DNA of 64,000 bases. Source: an uncultured Fulvivirga sp. (GTDB lineage: Bacteria; Bacteroidota; Bacteroidia; Cytophagales; Cyclobacteriaceae). The stretch spans positions 434,001-498,000 of the forward strand of contig CANMSE010000003.1 of NCBI GenBank assembly GCA_947500555.1. The letters are read 5' to 3'. Each line of letters starts with the position of its first letter. Position 1 is the stretch's first letter. Shown here in pieces: positions 33,142 to 42,729 of the stretch. The position numbers and the translations under genes are program-made. The notes under the pieces are model-generated. The model made no database searches. It had not been told where the DNA came from and saw only the letters and a program-made list of their open reading frames with translations.

Positions 33142-35040
33142 ATGAGTAACGGAAATAAGAAATTCTTCATTATCGATTTTGACAGCACTTTCACTCAAGT
33201 AGAAGCTTTGGATATATTAGGTGAAATATCACTTAAAAATGTCCCTGATAAGAAAGACCGACTTAAAAAAGTAGCAGATATTACTAATCAGGGAATGAAC
33301 GGTTCTTCTTCTTTTCGTGAATCACTTGAAGAACGATTGGCTTTGCTCAAAGCAAATAAAAGTCACTTACCTCAATTGGTAGAAGAGTTGAAAAAACTGG
33401 TTTCTAAGTCTTTCAAACGCAATGCTGACTTTTTTGAAGCACATCATGAGAAGGTATATATTATTTCCAATGGTTTTAAAGACTTTATTGTTCCAATCGT
33501 GGGAGACTATCACATTAAGCCTGAGAATGTATTTGCCAATGAATTTATATTTGATGAAGCAGGAAATATAGTAGACTTCAACCGAGATAATGTACTTTCT
33601 TCTAACAATGGGAAAGTAGAACAATTAAAGTCACTTGAGCTTAAAGGTGATATCTATGTGATTGGTGATGGTTATACAGATTATGAAATAAAGGCGGCTG
33701 GACTTGCCAACAAGTTTTACGCATTCACTGAAAATGTAGAACGAGGTAATGTCACTGAAAATGCTGATCATATTACACCTAGTCTTGATGAGTTTTTATA
33801 TCTCAACAAATTGAATACGGCTATCTCCTACCCTAAGAATAGGATAAATGTCCTTTTACTTGAGGGTGTTCATCCTAAGGCTGTGGAGCTCATGAAGTAC
33901 GAGGGCTACAACGTAGAGATTTATCCTGCTGGTCTTGACGAAGAAGAACTGGCTAAGAAAATCAAGAATGTCTCTATTCTCGGTATTCGATCAAAAACGC
34001 AAGTCACTAAGAAAGTGCTTGAAAATGCCAAACGGCTTATTTCCATTGGAGCATTTTGCATAGGCACCAATCAGATAGACTTGGAAGAGTGCCTTAAAAA
34101 GGGAATAGCTGTTTTCAATGCCCCTTTCAGTAATACACGTTCAGTTGTAGAAATGGCCATTGCTGAAATCATTGTACTTATGCGCAAGCTTGCCGATCGA
34201 TCGGCAGCTATGCATGTCGGGAAATGGGATAAGTCGGCAAAAGGTAGCTATGAAATACGTGGGAAGTACCTGGGTATTATAGGGTATGGCAATATAGGAG
34301 CTCAACTATCGGTATTGGCCGAGTCATTAGGGCTTAACGTCCTTTATTATGATTCAGAAGAGAAACTGGCACTAGGCAATGCACGCAAATGCGACTCGAT
34401 GGAAGAGCTGCTACAACGTTCTGATATCGTTTCTCTTCATGTAGATGGCCGACCTGATAACCATAACATCATAGGCGATAGCGAATTCAAGCTGATGAAG
34501 GATGGTGTCATTTTCATCAACCTTAGCAGAGGGCATGTGGTAGACCTGACAGCCCTTAAAAAGAATATTGAAAGTGGCAAAGTAGCTGGGGCTGCAGTCG
34601 ATGTATTTCCAAAAGAACCTAAAAGCAATGATGAAGAATTTGTATCTGAGCTTAGAGGTTTACCTAATACTATCCTCACTCCTCATATAGGAGGAAGTAC
34701 CATGGAAGCACAAGAGAATATTGCTTCATTTGTGCCTAATAAGATCATGGATTACATCAATACTGGTGGAACCACGAATAGTGTAAATTTCCCTAACCTG
34801 CAGTTGCCTAAGTTACAAGACGCACACCGGTTGATACACATTCATGAAAATATGCCGGGTATTCTGGCAAGGATAAATAATGTCCTGGCTGAGCATGAGA
34901 TCAATATTGTAGGTCAATACCTAAAGACTAATGAAGCTATTGGTTATGTGATTACAGATATCGACAAAGCTTATGACCGAGATGTGATAAAAGCCCTACG
35001 CCAGATAGATCATACCATTAAGTTCAGGGTGTTGTATTAA
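33142..35040 (+). CDS. Fusion of a SerB-like HAD phosphatase and phosphoglycerate dehydrogenase
   Basis: A 632-residue cytosolic protein joining two steps of serine synthesis. Residues 1-215 are a HAD domain of phosphoserine-phosphatase type: DFDST (Asp12, Asp14, Thr16), a Lys in SSNNGKVEQ and the motif-III GDGYTD. Residues ~230-540 are D-3-phosphoglycerate dehydrogenase with GIIGYGNIGAQL, NLSRGHVVD (catalytic Arg), EPKSNDEE and the catalytic His in TPHIGGST. The last ~85 residues are an ACT domain, probably the L-serine feedback site. All catalytic residues are present. The transaminase SerC, the step between, is not in the window. Stand-alone gene. Confidence 0.9.
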   Translation: MSNGNKKFFIIDFDSTFTQVEALDILGEISLKNVPDKKDRLKKVADITNQGMNGSSSFRESLEERLALLKANKSHLPQLVEELKKLVSKSFKRNADFFEAHHEKVYIISNGFKDFIVPIVGDYHIKPENVFANEFIFDEAGNIVDFNRDNVLSSNNGKVEQLKSLELKGDIYVIGDGYTDYEIKAAGLANKFYAFTENVERGNVTENADHITPSLDEFLYLNKLNTAISYPKNRINVLLLEGVHPKAVELMKYEGYNVEIYPAGLDEEELAKKIKNVSILGIRSKTQVTKKVLENAKRLISIGAFCIGTNQIDLEECLKKGIAVFNAPFSNTRSVVEMAIAEIIVLMRKLADRSAAMHVGKWDKSAKGSYEIRGKYLGIIGYGNIGAQLSVLAESLGLNVLYYDSEEKLALGNARKCDSMEELLQRSDIVSLHVDGRPDNHNIIGDSEFKLMKDGVIFINLSRGHVVDLTALKKNIESGKVAGAAVDVFPKEPKSNDEEFVSELRGLPNTILTPHIGGSTMEAQENIASFVPNKIMDYINTGGTTNSVNFPNLQLPKLQDAHRLIHIHENMPGILARINNVLAEHEINIVGQYLKTNEAIGYVITDIDKAYDRDVIKALRQIDHTIKFRVLY

Positions 35041-35183
35041 GGCATAATGTTAAACTTTAAGGTTACAGTAGTCAATTAAGAACACCACGGTAGGGATTGA
35101 AAATTCAAAAAGAATTGACTTATCAATCTGTCCAAAACGCATACTTTTTTTAAAAAAAAGTTAGGTTCTTTTCTGATTAAATG

Positions 35184-36110
35184 TTAATTGAACCTATCAG
35201 GGTACTTGCTTTGTAAAAGAAATTTTTCAAAATTTCGAATATGCATAATATTATCAATTGCCTGATACTTATCGGTACTGTTGTCATAATAGGATTTTAC
35301 TATTTTGTACCCCATCCAATAACCTAAATCATTAGGTCTACCTTCCATTTTGCTATAAAGCCAACCAGTGTAGTCCTTTGTAAACATTCGATTTTTAAAC
35401 TCCAACCATAACTCCTTCTCAATTGGATTCGCAAATTCATGTACATGTTTATTGATATGCTTTCCAGAAATCAGTTCGGCAATAAAATCTGCTGCTCCTT
35501 CTTTTATACAAGCTTTCAATAAACTTCCACCATCATATTTTTGTTGAAAGTGGACTAATTCATGAGCTACAACATGCGGTATATCTTCTACGGGTTTAAG
35601 TACTTTTTTTGACCAATCACTCAAATTGTCCGTGGGTGTTTCAGAAGTAATCCCATACATTTCAGCTCCTATAATCAAACCACCACCACCGGTCGTACCT
35701 CCTGAGTTTAAAGCGCCAATTACAAAATAAACGGGAGGAAAAGTTGCTTTTGGATAGATCTTCTTCATTTTAACCATGCTATTCTTAATCTCTTTCTCCA
35801 TGCCCGCTATACTTTCTGTACTTCTTTTTATGGAACTATAATATAGCGAATGCTTTCTAATCACTTTAGCTAGATGGTCTGCACTTTGAATTCTATTTTT
35901 CATGAATCCCCGGACTCCTTTTGATCCTTTGTCAAGATATAATTTTTGAAAGCTCTCTGGTTTGAAGTCGGGCCTTGCAGCATCAAATGCTGACCAGAAA
36001 TTATCTATGTCGGAAGTTATAATTTCAATATTAAGTGGATTTTTATTTTGAGATTTACAAAAAGACAAACTGGCAAACAAGATGAAAACTAAAAGCTTTA
36101 TTTTTTTCAT
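35184..36110 (-). CDS. GldB/DUF2268-like secreted putative zinc protease
   Basis: A 308-residue exported protein (signal peptide MKKIKLLVFILFASLSFCKSQ; a Cys at position 19 may allow lipidation). The GldB/DUF2268 pattern is seen: FPPVYFVIGALNSGGTTGGGGLIIGAEMYG, then the zinc-binding HELVHFQQ (HExxH) and, downstream, CIKEGAADFIAELISG, which supplies the third ligand Glu. So it may be an active metallopeptidase of the periplasm, unlike classical GldB of gliding motility. The two families are related and the role in motility is not shown. Convergent with the serA-like gene across a 143-base gap with nothing notable. Confidence 0.75.
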   Translation of the reverse strand: MKKIKLLVFILFASLSFCKSQNKNPLNIEIITSDIDNFWSAFDAARPDFKPESFQKLYLDKGSKGVRGFMKNRIQSADHLAKVIRKHSLYYSSIKRSTESIAGMEKEIKNSMVKMKKIYPKATFPPVYFVIGALNSGGTTGGGGLIIGAEMYGITSETPTDNLSDWSKKVLKPVEDIPHVVAHELVHFQQKYDGGSLLKACIKEGAADFIAELISGKHINKHVHEFANPIEKELWLEFKNRMFTKDYTGWLYSKMEGRPNDLGYWMGYKIVKSYYDNSTDKYQAIDNIMHIRNFEKFLLQSKYPDRFN

Positions 36111-36370
36111 ATTTTTATTGTATAAATAGTCGACTAATCAATAGACACAAAACTGAATTACAAGTTGCATGGAAAAAAATTGAGTAGTGGACTATTAATT
36201 TTGTACTAAAAATTATAACATATCAAAATATCCAGCCAATTGATCTGATCTAACCTTGCGTGTAAATCCAGATAATAAATCTCAATTTGAAGAATATTAT
36301 TCTAAGAATAACCCATAAATCAGGAACTTTTGGCTGTAAATGCTCAAATCAAATTTCACTAACTTAGAAT

Positions 36371-36850
36371 ATGAATCACCCAGAAAACCTCACGTTAATC
36401 AACACATTTTACACTGCCTTTCAGGAACGTGATGCTGAGAAAATGGCCTCCTGTTATCATATGAATATCACTTTTCATGATCCTGCCTTTCAAAATTTGG
36501 CAGGTGTTCATGCTGGTAATATGTGGCGAATGCTTTTAGTTCAAGCTGATAAGAATATGAAGATTCGCTATGGTGAGGTATGGGCTAATGAAACAGAAGG
36601 TGGTGCTAAATGGGAAGCGGACTATGTGTTTTCCAAAACCGGAAGGCTTGTGAACAACAAAATTACTGCTCACTTTAAATTCAAAGACGGCAAGATCATC
36701 GAACATAAAGACTGTTTCAACCTTTGGAAGTGGTCAGGAATGGCTCTTGGGCCAATTGGGTACGTACTTGGTTTCTCTTCTCTTCTCAAAAATAAAATAA
36801 GGGCACAGGCCAAATCAGGTCTCAAAAAATTCGAAGATAAATTGAATTAG
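36371..36850 (+). CDS. SnoaL/NTF2-like protein
   Basis: A 159-residue cytosolic protein with the NTF2-fold SnoaL pattern: LTLINTFYTAFQERDAEKMASCYHMNITFHDPAFQNLAG, MWRMLLVQADKNMKIRYGEV, WEADYVFSKTGRLVNNKITAHFKFKDGKIIEHKDCFN. A helical tail of about 35 residues follows the fold, WKWSGMALGPIGYVLGFSSLLKNKIRAQA. The function is unknown. Gene spacing of 59 bases to the next lipoprotein gene suggests possible co-transcription. The 260-base gap upstream holds the divergent promoters and nothing else I can see. Confidence 0.8.
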   Translation: MNHPENLTLINTFYTAFQERDAEKMASCYHMNITFHDPAFQNLAGVHAGNMWRMLLVQADKNMKIRYGEVWANETEGGAKWEADYVFSKTGRLVNNKITAHFKFKDGKIIEHKDCFNLWKWSGMALGPIGYVLGFSSLLKNKIRAQAKSGLKKFEDKLN

Positions 36851-36909
36851 ACTTCTGGTTATGATTTTTGGCATCAATTCTGTTACTTCAGCCTTTATAA
36901 CTTAATTAT

Positions 36910-38055
36910 ATGCGAAATACTTTACTCTCACTAGCACTTATACTTCCTATTTTATTATCGTCTTGTAGCTCAGGAAAAAAGGCCTACGAACAAGGTGACT
37001 ATTATTCTGCCGTTCTGAAATCAGTCAATAGGTTAAGAAAGAACCCTAAGCATAAGAAGTCAAAAGAGGCACTTAGAAATAGCTACCCTTTAGCGTTACA
37101 AACATTGGAGCAAAATGCTAATACTGCTTTGACAACTAATCAGCAATATAAGTTCAAACTTGCACTACAGTCATATGAAGCCATCAATCGGCTGTATAGA
37201 GAGATTCAGGCTTCTCCAGGAGCTAGAAAGGTAATACATAAGCCAAAGAATTATTTTGATAAAGTGGCGGAGTTAAAGCAAAAAGCGGCTGAAGAAAGCT
37301 ATGCTATCGGTTTGGAGCTTTTATCACATAATACCAGAGAAGACGCTAAACAAGCTTTTTTCAATTTTCAGGATGCTAACAACTTCGTACCTGATTACAA
37401 AGAAGTAAGAGAAAAAATGGCGGAAGCTAAATTTATTGCCACACTTAAAGTGATTGTGGAACAGATACCCGTACCTACCTTATACAGCCTAAGTGCCAAT
37501 TTCTTTCAGGATAAAATTGAAGAGTATCTCCATACGCAATATCACAGTAATCAGTTCGTACGGTTTTACACTCAGCAAGAAGCCGATGCCGAAGAACTGC
37601 AATATGTAGATCAATATTTGAGGCTTCAATTTGATGATTTCACGGTAGGAGAAACACACATAGAGAGAAATACAGAAACAGTAACAAGAGATAGTGTAGT
37701 TGTTGGAACAGCCACACTAGATGATGGATCAAAAGTGTATGTTTACAATACCGTCTCCGCCAAAATTACTATCAACAGAAAAGAAGTCATTTCTAGGGGT
37801 CTATTCAGTATGCGTGTGTTTGATTCTAATTCAAATGCCGTACTCACCCATAGAAAATTTACCGGTGAGTTTGTTTGGTTCTCGCAGTGGGGCTCGTTCA
37901 ATGGAGATGAGCGCGCACTTACGGATGAAGAGTTGAAAATATGTGAAGCTAGTGAGGTGCCACCACCTCAGCCACAGTTCTTGTTTATAGAGTTCACCAA
38001 ACCGATTTACAGTCAGTTAACAAATGCTGTAAACGGATTCTATAGAAATTATTAA
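36910..38055 (+). CDS. Lipoprotein with helical-repeat N-terminal half
   Basis: A 381-residue lipoprotein with lipobox (LLSSC, Cys19). Residues 20-170 are helical and repetitive, with TPR-like features (KKAYEQGDYYSAVLKSVNRLRKNPKHKKSKEALRNSYPLAL). From ~175 it becomes beta-rich, with TLKVIVEQIPVPTLYSLSANFFQDKIEEYL and a strand-rich tail ending in FLFIEFTKPIYSQLTNAVNGFYRNY. I know no named domain; it is probably an outer-membrane-attached protein specific to Bacteroidota. Its stop abuts the stop of the convergent helicase gene. Confidence 0.75.
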   Translation: MRNTLLSLALILPILLSSCSSGKKAYEQGDYYSAVLKSVNRLRKNPKHKKSKEALRNSYPLALQTLEQNANTALTTNQQYKFKLALQSYEAINRLYREIQASPGARKVIHKPKNYFDKVAELKQKAAEESYAIGLELLSHNTREDAKQAFFNFQDANNFVPDYKEVREKMAEAKFIATLKVIVEQIPVPTLYSLSANFFQDKIEEYLHTQYHSNQFVRFYTQQEADAEELQYVDQYLRLQFDDFTVGETHIERNTETVTRDSVVVGTATLDDGSKVYVYNTVSAKITINRKEVISRGLFSMRVFDSNSNAVLTHRKFTGEFVWFSQWGSFNGDERALTDEELKICEASEVPPPQPQFLFIEFTKPIYSQLTNAVNGFYRNY

Positions 38056-39261
38056 CTATTTCTTTCCTGGCTTTCGACCACCTCTGCCCCTATTGCCGCC
38101 CTTATTCACTTTAGGGTTGTAGACTGGTCCTTCACCTATACTAGCAGGCAGTTTAGCTTTAGGGACAGGGTCTCCTAAGAGTTGTTCTATCTGCCCGAAT
38201 TGAAATTGCTCTTTCTCATTAATAAAAGTGAAAGCAACACCTTTAGAAGCCGCCCTTGCTGTTCTACCAATTCTATGAATATAATCTTCACCGTCATTAG
38301 GAACATCGTAATTAATGACTAACTCAATATCCTCAATATCTATACCTCTTGAAAGTATATCGGTAGCAACCAGCACATTTAATTTCTTATTCTTAAACTC
38401 TCTAAGTACGCTTTCTCTTTCTTTTTGCTCAAGATCCGAGTGAATTTCTTCAGATAGAACACCAAGCTTTTTGAGCTCTCGATTTAATGTTTTTGTGTTT
38501 GACTTTGTGCTACAGAAAATAATAACACTTTGTAACGTTTTAGCCGTTAGAATGTGCTTGGTCAATTCAACTTTTTGATTCTCAAAGACAGAAAAAGCCG
38601 CTTGAACTATGCGCTCTGCAGGTTTTGATATAGCGATATTAATCTCATCTGGGTCTTTTAGAAGTTTACGAGCCAGGTCACGTATTTTAGACGGCATAGT
38701 GGCTGAAAACATGAGACTTTGCCTTTTCTGAGGCAGACCATTCACAATTTTCATAATATCTTCATTGAACCCCATGTCTAGCATGCGATCTGCTTCATCC
38801 AATATCAAGAAGTTCAATTTATCGACTTTAACATAGCCCATGTTCAAATGAGCTATAAGTCTTCCTGGAGTACCTATAATCACATCCGCCCCACTCGTTA
38901 AGGCTTCCTTTTCCTGGGCAAAGCCAGAACCATCACCACCACCATAAACCGCCAATGAACTTATAGAAGTATAGTAGGAAAGACCTTCCAATTGCTGGTC
39001 AATTTGTATCGCAAGCTCACGGGTAGGTACTATAACCAAAGCCTTAATACTGTCATCATGAGGTAGACTCATGATTTCATGGACTACTGGTAAAAGAAAG
39101 GCCGCAGTCTTTCCTGTACCTGTCTGAGCAGAGGCTATAATGTCTTTACCAGATAAGATTGTTGGAATGGCTTGTTCTTGAACCGGAGTGGCATTTTCAA
39201 ACCCCATGGCCTCGATTCCTTCCAATAATTTCGGATCGAGTTTAAAATCTACAAACTTCAC
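38056..39261 (-). CDS. DEAD-box RNA helicase
   Basis: A 401-residue RhlE-type helicase. All motifs are present in order: Q-motif (GFENATPVQEQAIP), I (AQTGTGKT), Ia (VPTRELAIQ), II (LDEADRML), III (SATMPS), IV (VIIFCSTK), V (LVATDILSRGIDI) and VI (HRIGRTARA). A short basic Gly-Arg-rich tail (GGNRGRGGRKPGKK) is typical for RNA binding. Likely roles are cold adaptation, ribosome assembly or RNA decay in the cytosol. Monocistronic; divergent from the HAD gene. Confidence 0.92.
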   Translation of the reverse strand: MKFVDFKLDPKLLEGIEAMGFENATPVQEQAIPTILSGKDIIASAQTGTGKTAAFLLPVVHEIMSLPHDDSIKALVIVPTRELAIQIDQQLEGLSYYTSISSLAVYGGGDGSGFAQEKEALTSGADVIIGTPGRLIAHLNMGYVKVDKLNFLILDEADRMLDMGFNEDIMKIVNGLPQKRQSLMFSATMPSKIRDLARKLLKDPDEINIAISKPAERIVQAAFSVFENQKVELTKHILTAKTLQSVIIFCSTKSNTKTLNRELKKLGVLSEEIHSDLEQKERESVLREFKNKKLNVLVATDILSRGIDIEDIELVINYDVPNDGEDYIHRIGRTARAASKGVAFTFINEKEQFQFGQIEQLLGDPVPKAKLPASIGEGPVYNPKVNKGGNRGRGGRKPGKK

Positions 39262-39358
39262 AAATACAGTATCTTAAATTACAAAGTGTGCAATTTAATT
39301 AAAATAAGTAGAATAGCTCCTTCGAAAAAATTATCATTGTAATTCAATCTGGACTAAG

Positions 39359-40030
39359 ATGAACTTCGAGCATATCATATTCGATTGTGATGGAGTGCTA
39401 GTCGATAGTGAAATCATTGCAGCCGAAGTTATGACACCTGTGTTAAATACTTTCGGGCATGCAGTAACTGTCAAGCACTACCTAACACAGTATACGGGAA
39501 AGACCTTCAGGGCAATTTTCGATCAATTCGATATTGACCAACGAGTCGATGTAGAAATGCTTATAAAAAATGTGGAGGAAAAAGTCTATCTGAATATTGC
39601 CGAAGTACAAGGGATCAGTCATGTGGTTAATAGCCTGTCATTGCCAAAATCAGTCGTTTCTAATAGTCACCCGGATCAAATACGTCATGCAGTGAGCACC
39701 ATAAATTTATCTGATGCTTTTGAGAAGGAGTTTTCTTCCTCCATGGTTGAAAATCCCAAACCTAGTCCGGATGTATACTTGTATGCTGCTGAAAACCTTG
39801 GAATATCACCAGAGTCATGCTTGGTAGTAGAAGATAGTATCAGTGGTTGCACGGCAGCACTTGAAGCTAATATGAGGGTAGTTGGATTTTGTGGTGGAAA
39901 GCATATTATGCCTATGCATAAAGGAGAGCTTCAAAAACTTGGGGTTCAGTTTATCGCTGACAACTCAACGGAGCTTTTATCTACATTAAATAGGCTTATA
40001 AAAAAAGAGCTGGTTTTCACCAACTCTTAA
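39359..40030 (+). CDS. HAD-superfamily phosphatase (beta-phosphoglucomutase-like)
   Basis: A 223-residue cytosolic HAD hydrolase with a helical cap. Motif I is FDCDGVLVDSE (nucleophile and acid Asp), motif II is the Ser of VVSNSH, the Lys is in VENPKPSPDVYL, and the acidic motif is VVEDSISG. The pattern resembles sugar-phosphate phosphatases and beta-phosphoglucomutases. The substrate cannot be assigned. Single gene between two divergent or convergent neighbours. Confidence 0.85.
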   Translation: MNFEHIIFDCDGVLVDSEIIAAEVMTPVLNTFGHAVTVKHYLTQYTGKTFRAIFDQFDIDQRVDVEMLIKNVEEKVYLNIAEVQGISHVVNSLSLPKSVVSNSHPDQIRHAVSTINLSDAFEKEFSSSMVENPKPSPDVYLYAAENLGISPESCLVVEDSISGCTAALEANMRVVGFCGGKHIMPMHKGELQKLGVQFIADNSTELLSTLNRLIKKELVFTNS

Positions 40031-40057
40031 GCTCAATTAATATTTTTAGGTAAAATC

Positions 40058-42001
40058 CTAGCCTTCCTGGCCAACTGACTTATATTTGGTAACATCTGCT
40101 GCTACCATCATAACCTTACTTATTCCACCATCCCGGCTTCTTATAGGCGCATAATTCTCTAAAGTAAAGATTGACTTCCCTCCTTTTCCAACTCTTTCAA
40201 ACTCTCCTGATTTCGCCTGACCTGCCGAAAGGTCTGCCCAAAATTGTCTGTATTCATCAGAGTTCTTTTCATCTTTATTCACCAGTACTCTGTGATGTTC
40301 ACCCATCAGATCATCTTTAAAATAACCTACAATATCTAAGAAGTTTTTATTGGCATTGACTATCATACCGTCAGCATCAAATTCAATGACCGCTACAGTG
40401 CTATTAATAGCTTCCATTGTTCCTTCGGCTTCAGCCTGGCCTCTTTGCATTTCTTCCTGGGTAGCTTGCAGCTCTTCCATATTCTGTCTCATCTCTTCTT
40501 CCTGTGATCTCATTTGCTCAGTCATCTCCTGAGATTCTTCAAGAAGTTTCTGTGTTTTTGCATTGATCTTTACAGATGACACAGTTGAAGCAATACTTTC
40601 AGCAATTTTTTTGACAAAATCCACTTCGTTGTCTTCAAATACCTTGAAAGAAGCTATCTCTACCACCCCATAAATCTCCTCATTTACTTTAAGTGGTACA
40701 ATCAGTACACTTTTTGGATTTGAGTCTCCAAGTCCAGAAGTGATCTTTATATAATTATCAGGCACCTCTGTCAAATAAATGGTATCCATCTCTTGCCAGA
40801 CTTGCCCTGCCAAACCTTCACCTCGATAAATTTTCTGATCTATGTACTTCTTCTTATCCCATGCATAGCATGCCATTAAAGACATGTAAGGCTCACCTTC
40901 TTCAGTATCATCAATGATATAGATACCTCCTTGATTGCAACCCATATAAGTAACTAAATTTCTTATTATATCATCGCAAAGCTTCTCTATATTGTCATTG
41001 TTACTTCTTAGTATATCACCGAACTTGGCTAAACCTTCGGTAGACCAGTTACGCTTTTGATCTTCCTCAGCCACCCTTGACAAGTTACTTCTCATCTCAA
41101 TAAGTGCGTTCCCTAAAACATCATGATCACTTAAGGGATTATATTCAGAATCATATTTACCATTACCGATATTTTCAGCAAATGTTGTTGTCGAACGCAA
41201 ACCTTGAATCAGATTATCCATAGCAACAGCCATTTCACCAATCTCATCTTTATTAAATTTTCTACCCTGATCATCAACCAGTTCTCCCTTACCAAGTTTG
41301 ACTACTATTTCTTTTATGTAGTTAATAGGATTGGTGATTGATTTAGCCATGAAATAAGCACTTAATAGGCCTATGAGAATAATTATCAAGCCTAATATTA
41401 TAGTGACATTCCTTAGTCTGTTCGTTGCATTTGTAAGTTCAGCATCAGACAGTGTTGTAGTTTTTTGTTGCATTTGCGCAACATCATCCAGTTTTTCAAT
41501 AATGGAAGCGGTCATTGGTATAACCTGACTTTCAATAGCATCTTCTGCTAATAATTTTGTAAGTGGATCTTCATAATTCTCAAAGGTTACTAATTGACTC
41601 ATGACTTCCTTTTCAACATCTAGTAAGGCTTCAAACTCAGTCCTGACCGTATCCATCAAATAGCGCTGACTATCATTTTCCCACGCTTTCTCGAGCTCCA
41701 AAATACGATCCTTTAAAGCAGGATAATCCTGCGTGTGGAGTATCTTTAAGGCTTCCTTATCATCAACATTGCTTTGTACATAAACCCAGTTGATAATAAG
41801 CATCTTGGATTGAGTCACCAGTAGTTTAAAGTCGCTTATAGCTTCCTTGCTAGGCCGAATGATTTCAGATGACTTTTGAACCACTTGATCAATTTGATTG
41901 CCATTGATAAATATAACGGCCGCATTAATTACAAAAAGAACGATCAGAATTAGAAATCCTCCAAAAATCCTATTGCCGATACTAAGTTTAATTTTTCGCA
42001 T
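40058..42001 (-). CDS. Membrane sensor with HAMP, GAF and PAS domains but no output domain
   Basis: A 647-residue protein. A first helix (about 11-31) and a second near 200-222 enclose a periplasmic four-helix-bundle sensor of MCP type. HAMP follows (SITNPINYIKEIVVKLGKGEL), then a GAF domain (about 330-480, NLVTYMGCNQGGIYIID), a strong coiled coil (about 485-530, rich in MTEQMRSQEEEMRQNMEELQ) and a PAS domain (about 535-640, NSTVAVIEFDADGMIVNANKNFLDIVGY). There is no histidine kinase, GGDEF or MCP signalling tip, and the gene ends right after PAS. It begins 27 bases after the yfiR-like gene, so both probably form one signalling unit. Confidence 0.85.
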   Translation of the reverse strand: MRKIKLSIGNRIFGGFLILIVLFVINAAVIFINGNQIDQVVQKSSEIIRPSKEAISDFKLLVTQSKMLIINWVYVQSNVDDKEALKILHTQDYPALKDRILELEKAWENDSQRYLMDTVRTEFEALLDVEKEVMSQLVTFENYEDPLTKLLAEDAIESQVIPMTASIIEKLDDVAQMQQKTTTLSDAELTNATNRLRNVTIILGLIIILIGLLSAYFMAKSITNPINYIKEIVVKLGKGELVDDQGRKFNKDEIGEMAVAMDNLIQGLRSTTTFAENIGNGKYDSEYNPLSDHDVLGNALIEMRSNLSRVAEEDQKRNWSTEGLAKFGDILRSNNDNIEKLCDDIIRNLVTYMGCNQGGIYIIDDTEEGEPYMSLMACYAWDKKKYIDQKIYRGEGLAGQVWQEMDTIYLTEVPDNYIKITSGLGDSNPKSVLIVPLKVNEEIYGVVEIASFKVFEDNEVDFVKKIAESIASTVSSVKINAKTQKLLEESQEMTEQMRSQEEEMRQNMEELQATQEEMQRGQAEAEGTMEAINSTVAVIEFDADGMIVNANKNFLDIVGYFKDDLMGEHHRVLVNKDEKNSDEYRQFWADLSAGQAKSGEFERVGKGGKSIFTLENYAPIRSRDGGISKVMMVAADVTKYKSVGQEG

Positions 42002-42028
42002 ATTTTAAAGCGTGTCTATAGACTTTAA

Positions 42029-42538
42029 TTAAATTATAATTGCCAACCTTGAAAGCTCTGAAGATACTTTAAGTCCGGCATTATCAATTGATGACTTATT
42101 CAGTTCAAAAGCTAATTTACCATTTCTTTCCACAAAGTTAATGGCACTACCAGCCATTCCCAAGCCCTCTTTTTCAGTTATAAGCAAAGAGTTGTTCTTT
42201 TCAGACTTTTCTAAAAGGGAATCAATCTCTTCGCTTGTTGTATTTGAAACAAAAAGAATATTGGTGGGCTTAATAGATTCAACTGATTGAAATTTCACTA
42301 TTACAATTGGTCTATTACCCGCTTTTTTCGAAGCAGCCATTTTCTCCAAATGACTTAATAGTGGCGTATCCCCTAAAACACCAATTGTGAAACTCTCGTT
42401 TTCACCAGGCCACTGAACATATTTTATAAAGCTGTAAATATATACAGCATGAAGTTGATAGTTCTGAGCACGAACCGATGAACCAAAAAGCAGTACTACT
42501 AAAACCAATAAAACCCTTCTGAATTGTAATTTCCACAT
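42029..42538 (-). CDS. YfiR-family periplasmic protein
   Basis: A 169-residue exported protein with signal peptide ending ...SSVRAQ. The YfiR (DUF4154) signature is clear: YQLHAVYIYSFIKYVQWPG, FTIGVLGDTPLLSHLEKMAA, NILFVSNTTSEEIDSLLE, NSLLITEKEGLGMAGSAINFVERNGKLAFELN. In Pseudomonas YfiR is a periplasmic repressor that binds the sensor YfiN and controls c-di-GMP. Here the partner would be the adjacent HAMP-GAF-PAS sensor, which has no GGDEF domain. It belongs to the same transcript. Confidence 0.88.
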   Translation of the reverse strand: MWKLQFRRVLLVLVVLLFGSSVRAQNYQLHAVYIYSFIKYVQWPGENESFTIGVLGDTPLLSHLEKMAASKKAGNRPIVIVKFQSVESIKPTNILFVSNTTSEEIDSLLEKSEKNNSLLITEKEGLGMAGSAINFVERNGKLAFELNKSSIDNAGLKVSSELSRLAIII

Positions 42539-42729
42539 ACCGATGGTAAAGTAACCTGCATTTACCCTAATTTCAAAAAATAACTACAAAATAGCATGTT
42601 TAATATTACATTAAGGAACTCACAAACGGATGTTATCTACAATGTCAGGGGCTTGACATGGAAATCCTTTAAGCAAGATATATAAAACCTTTAGTCCTAT
42701 CATAAGTTTATAGTAGTGACAAACATTAT

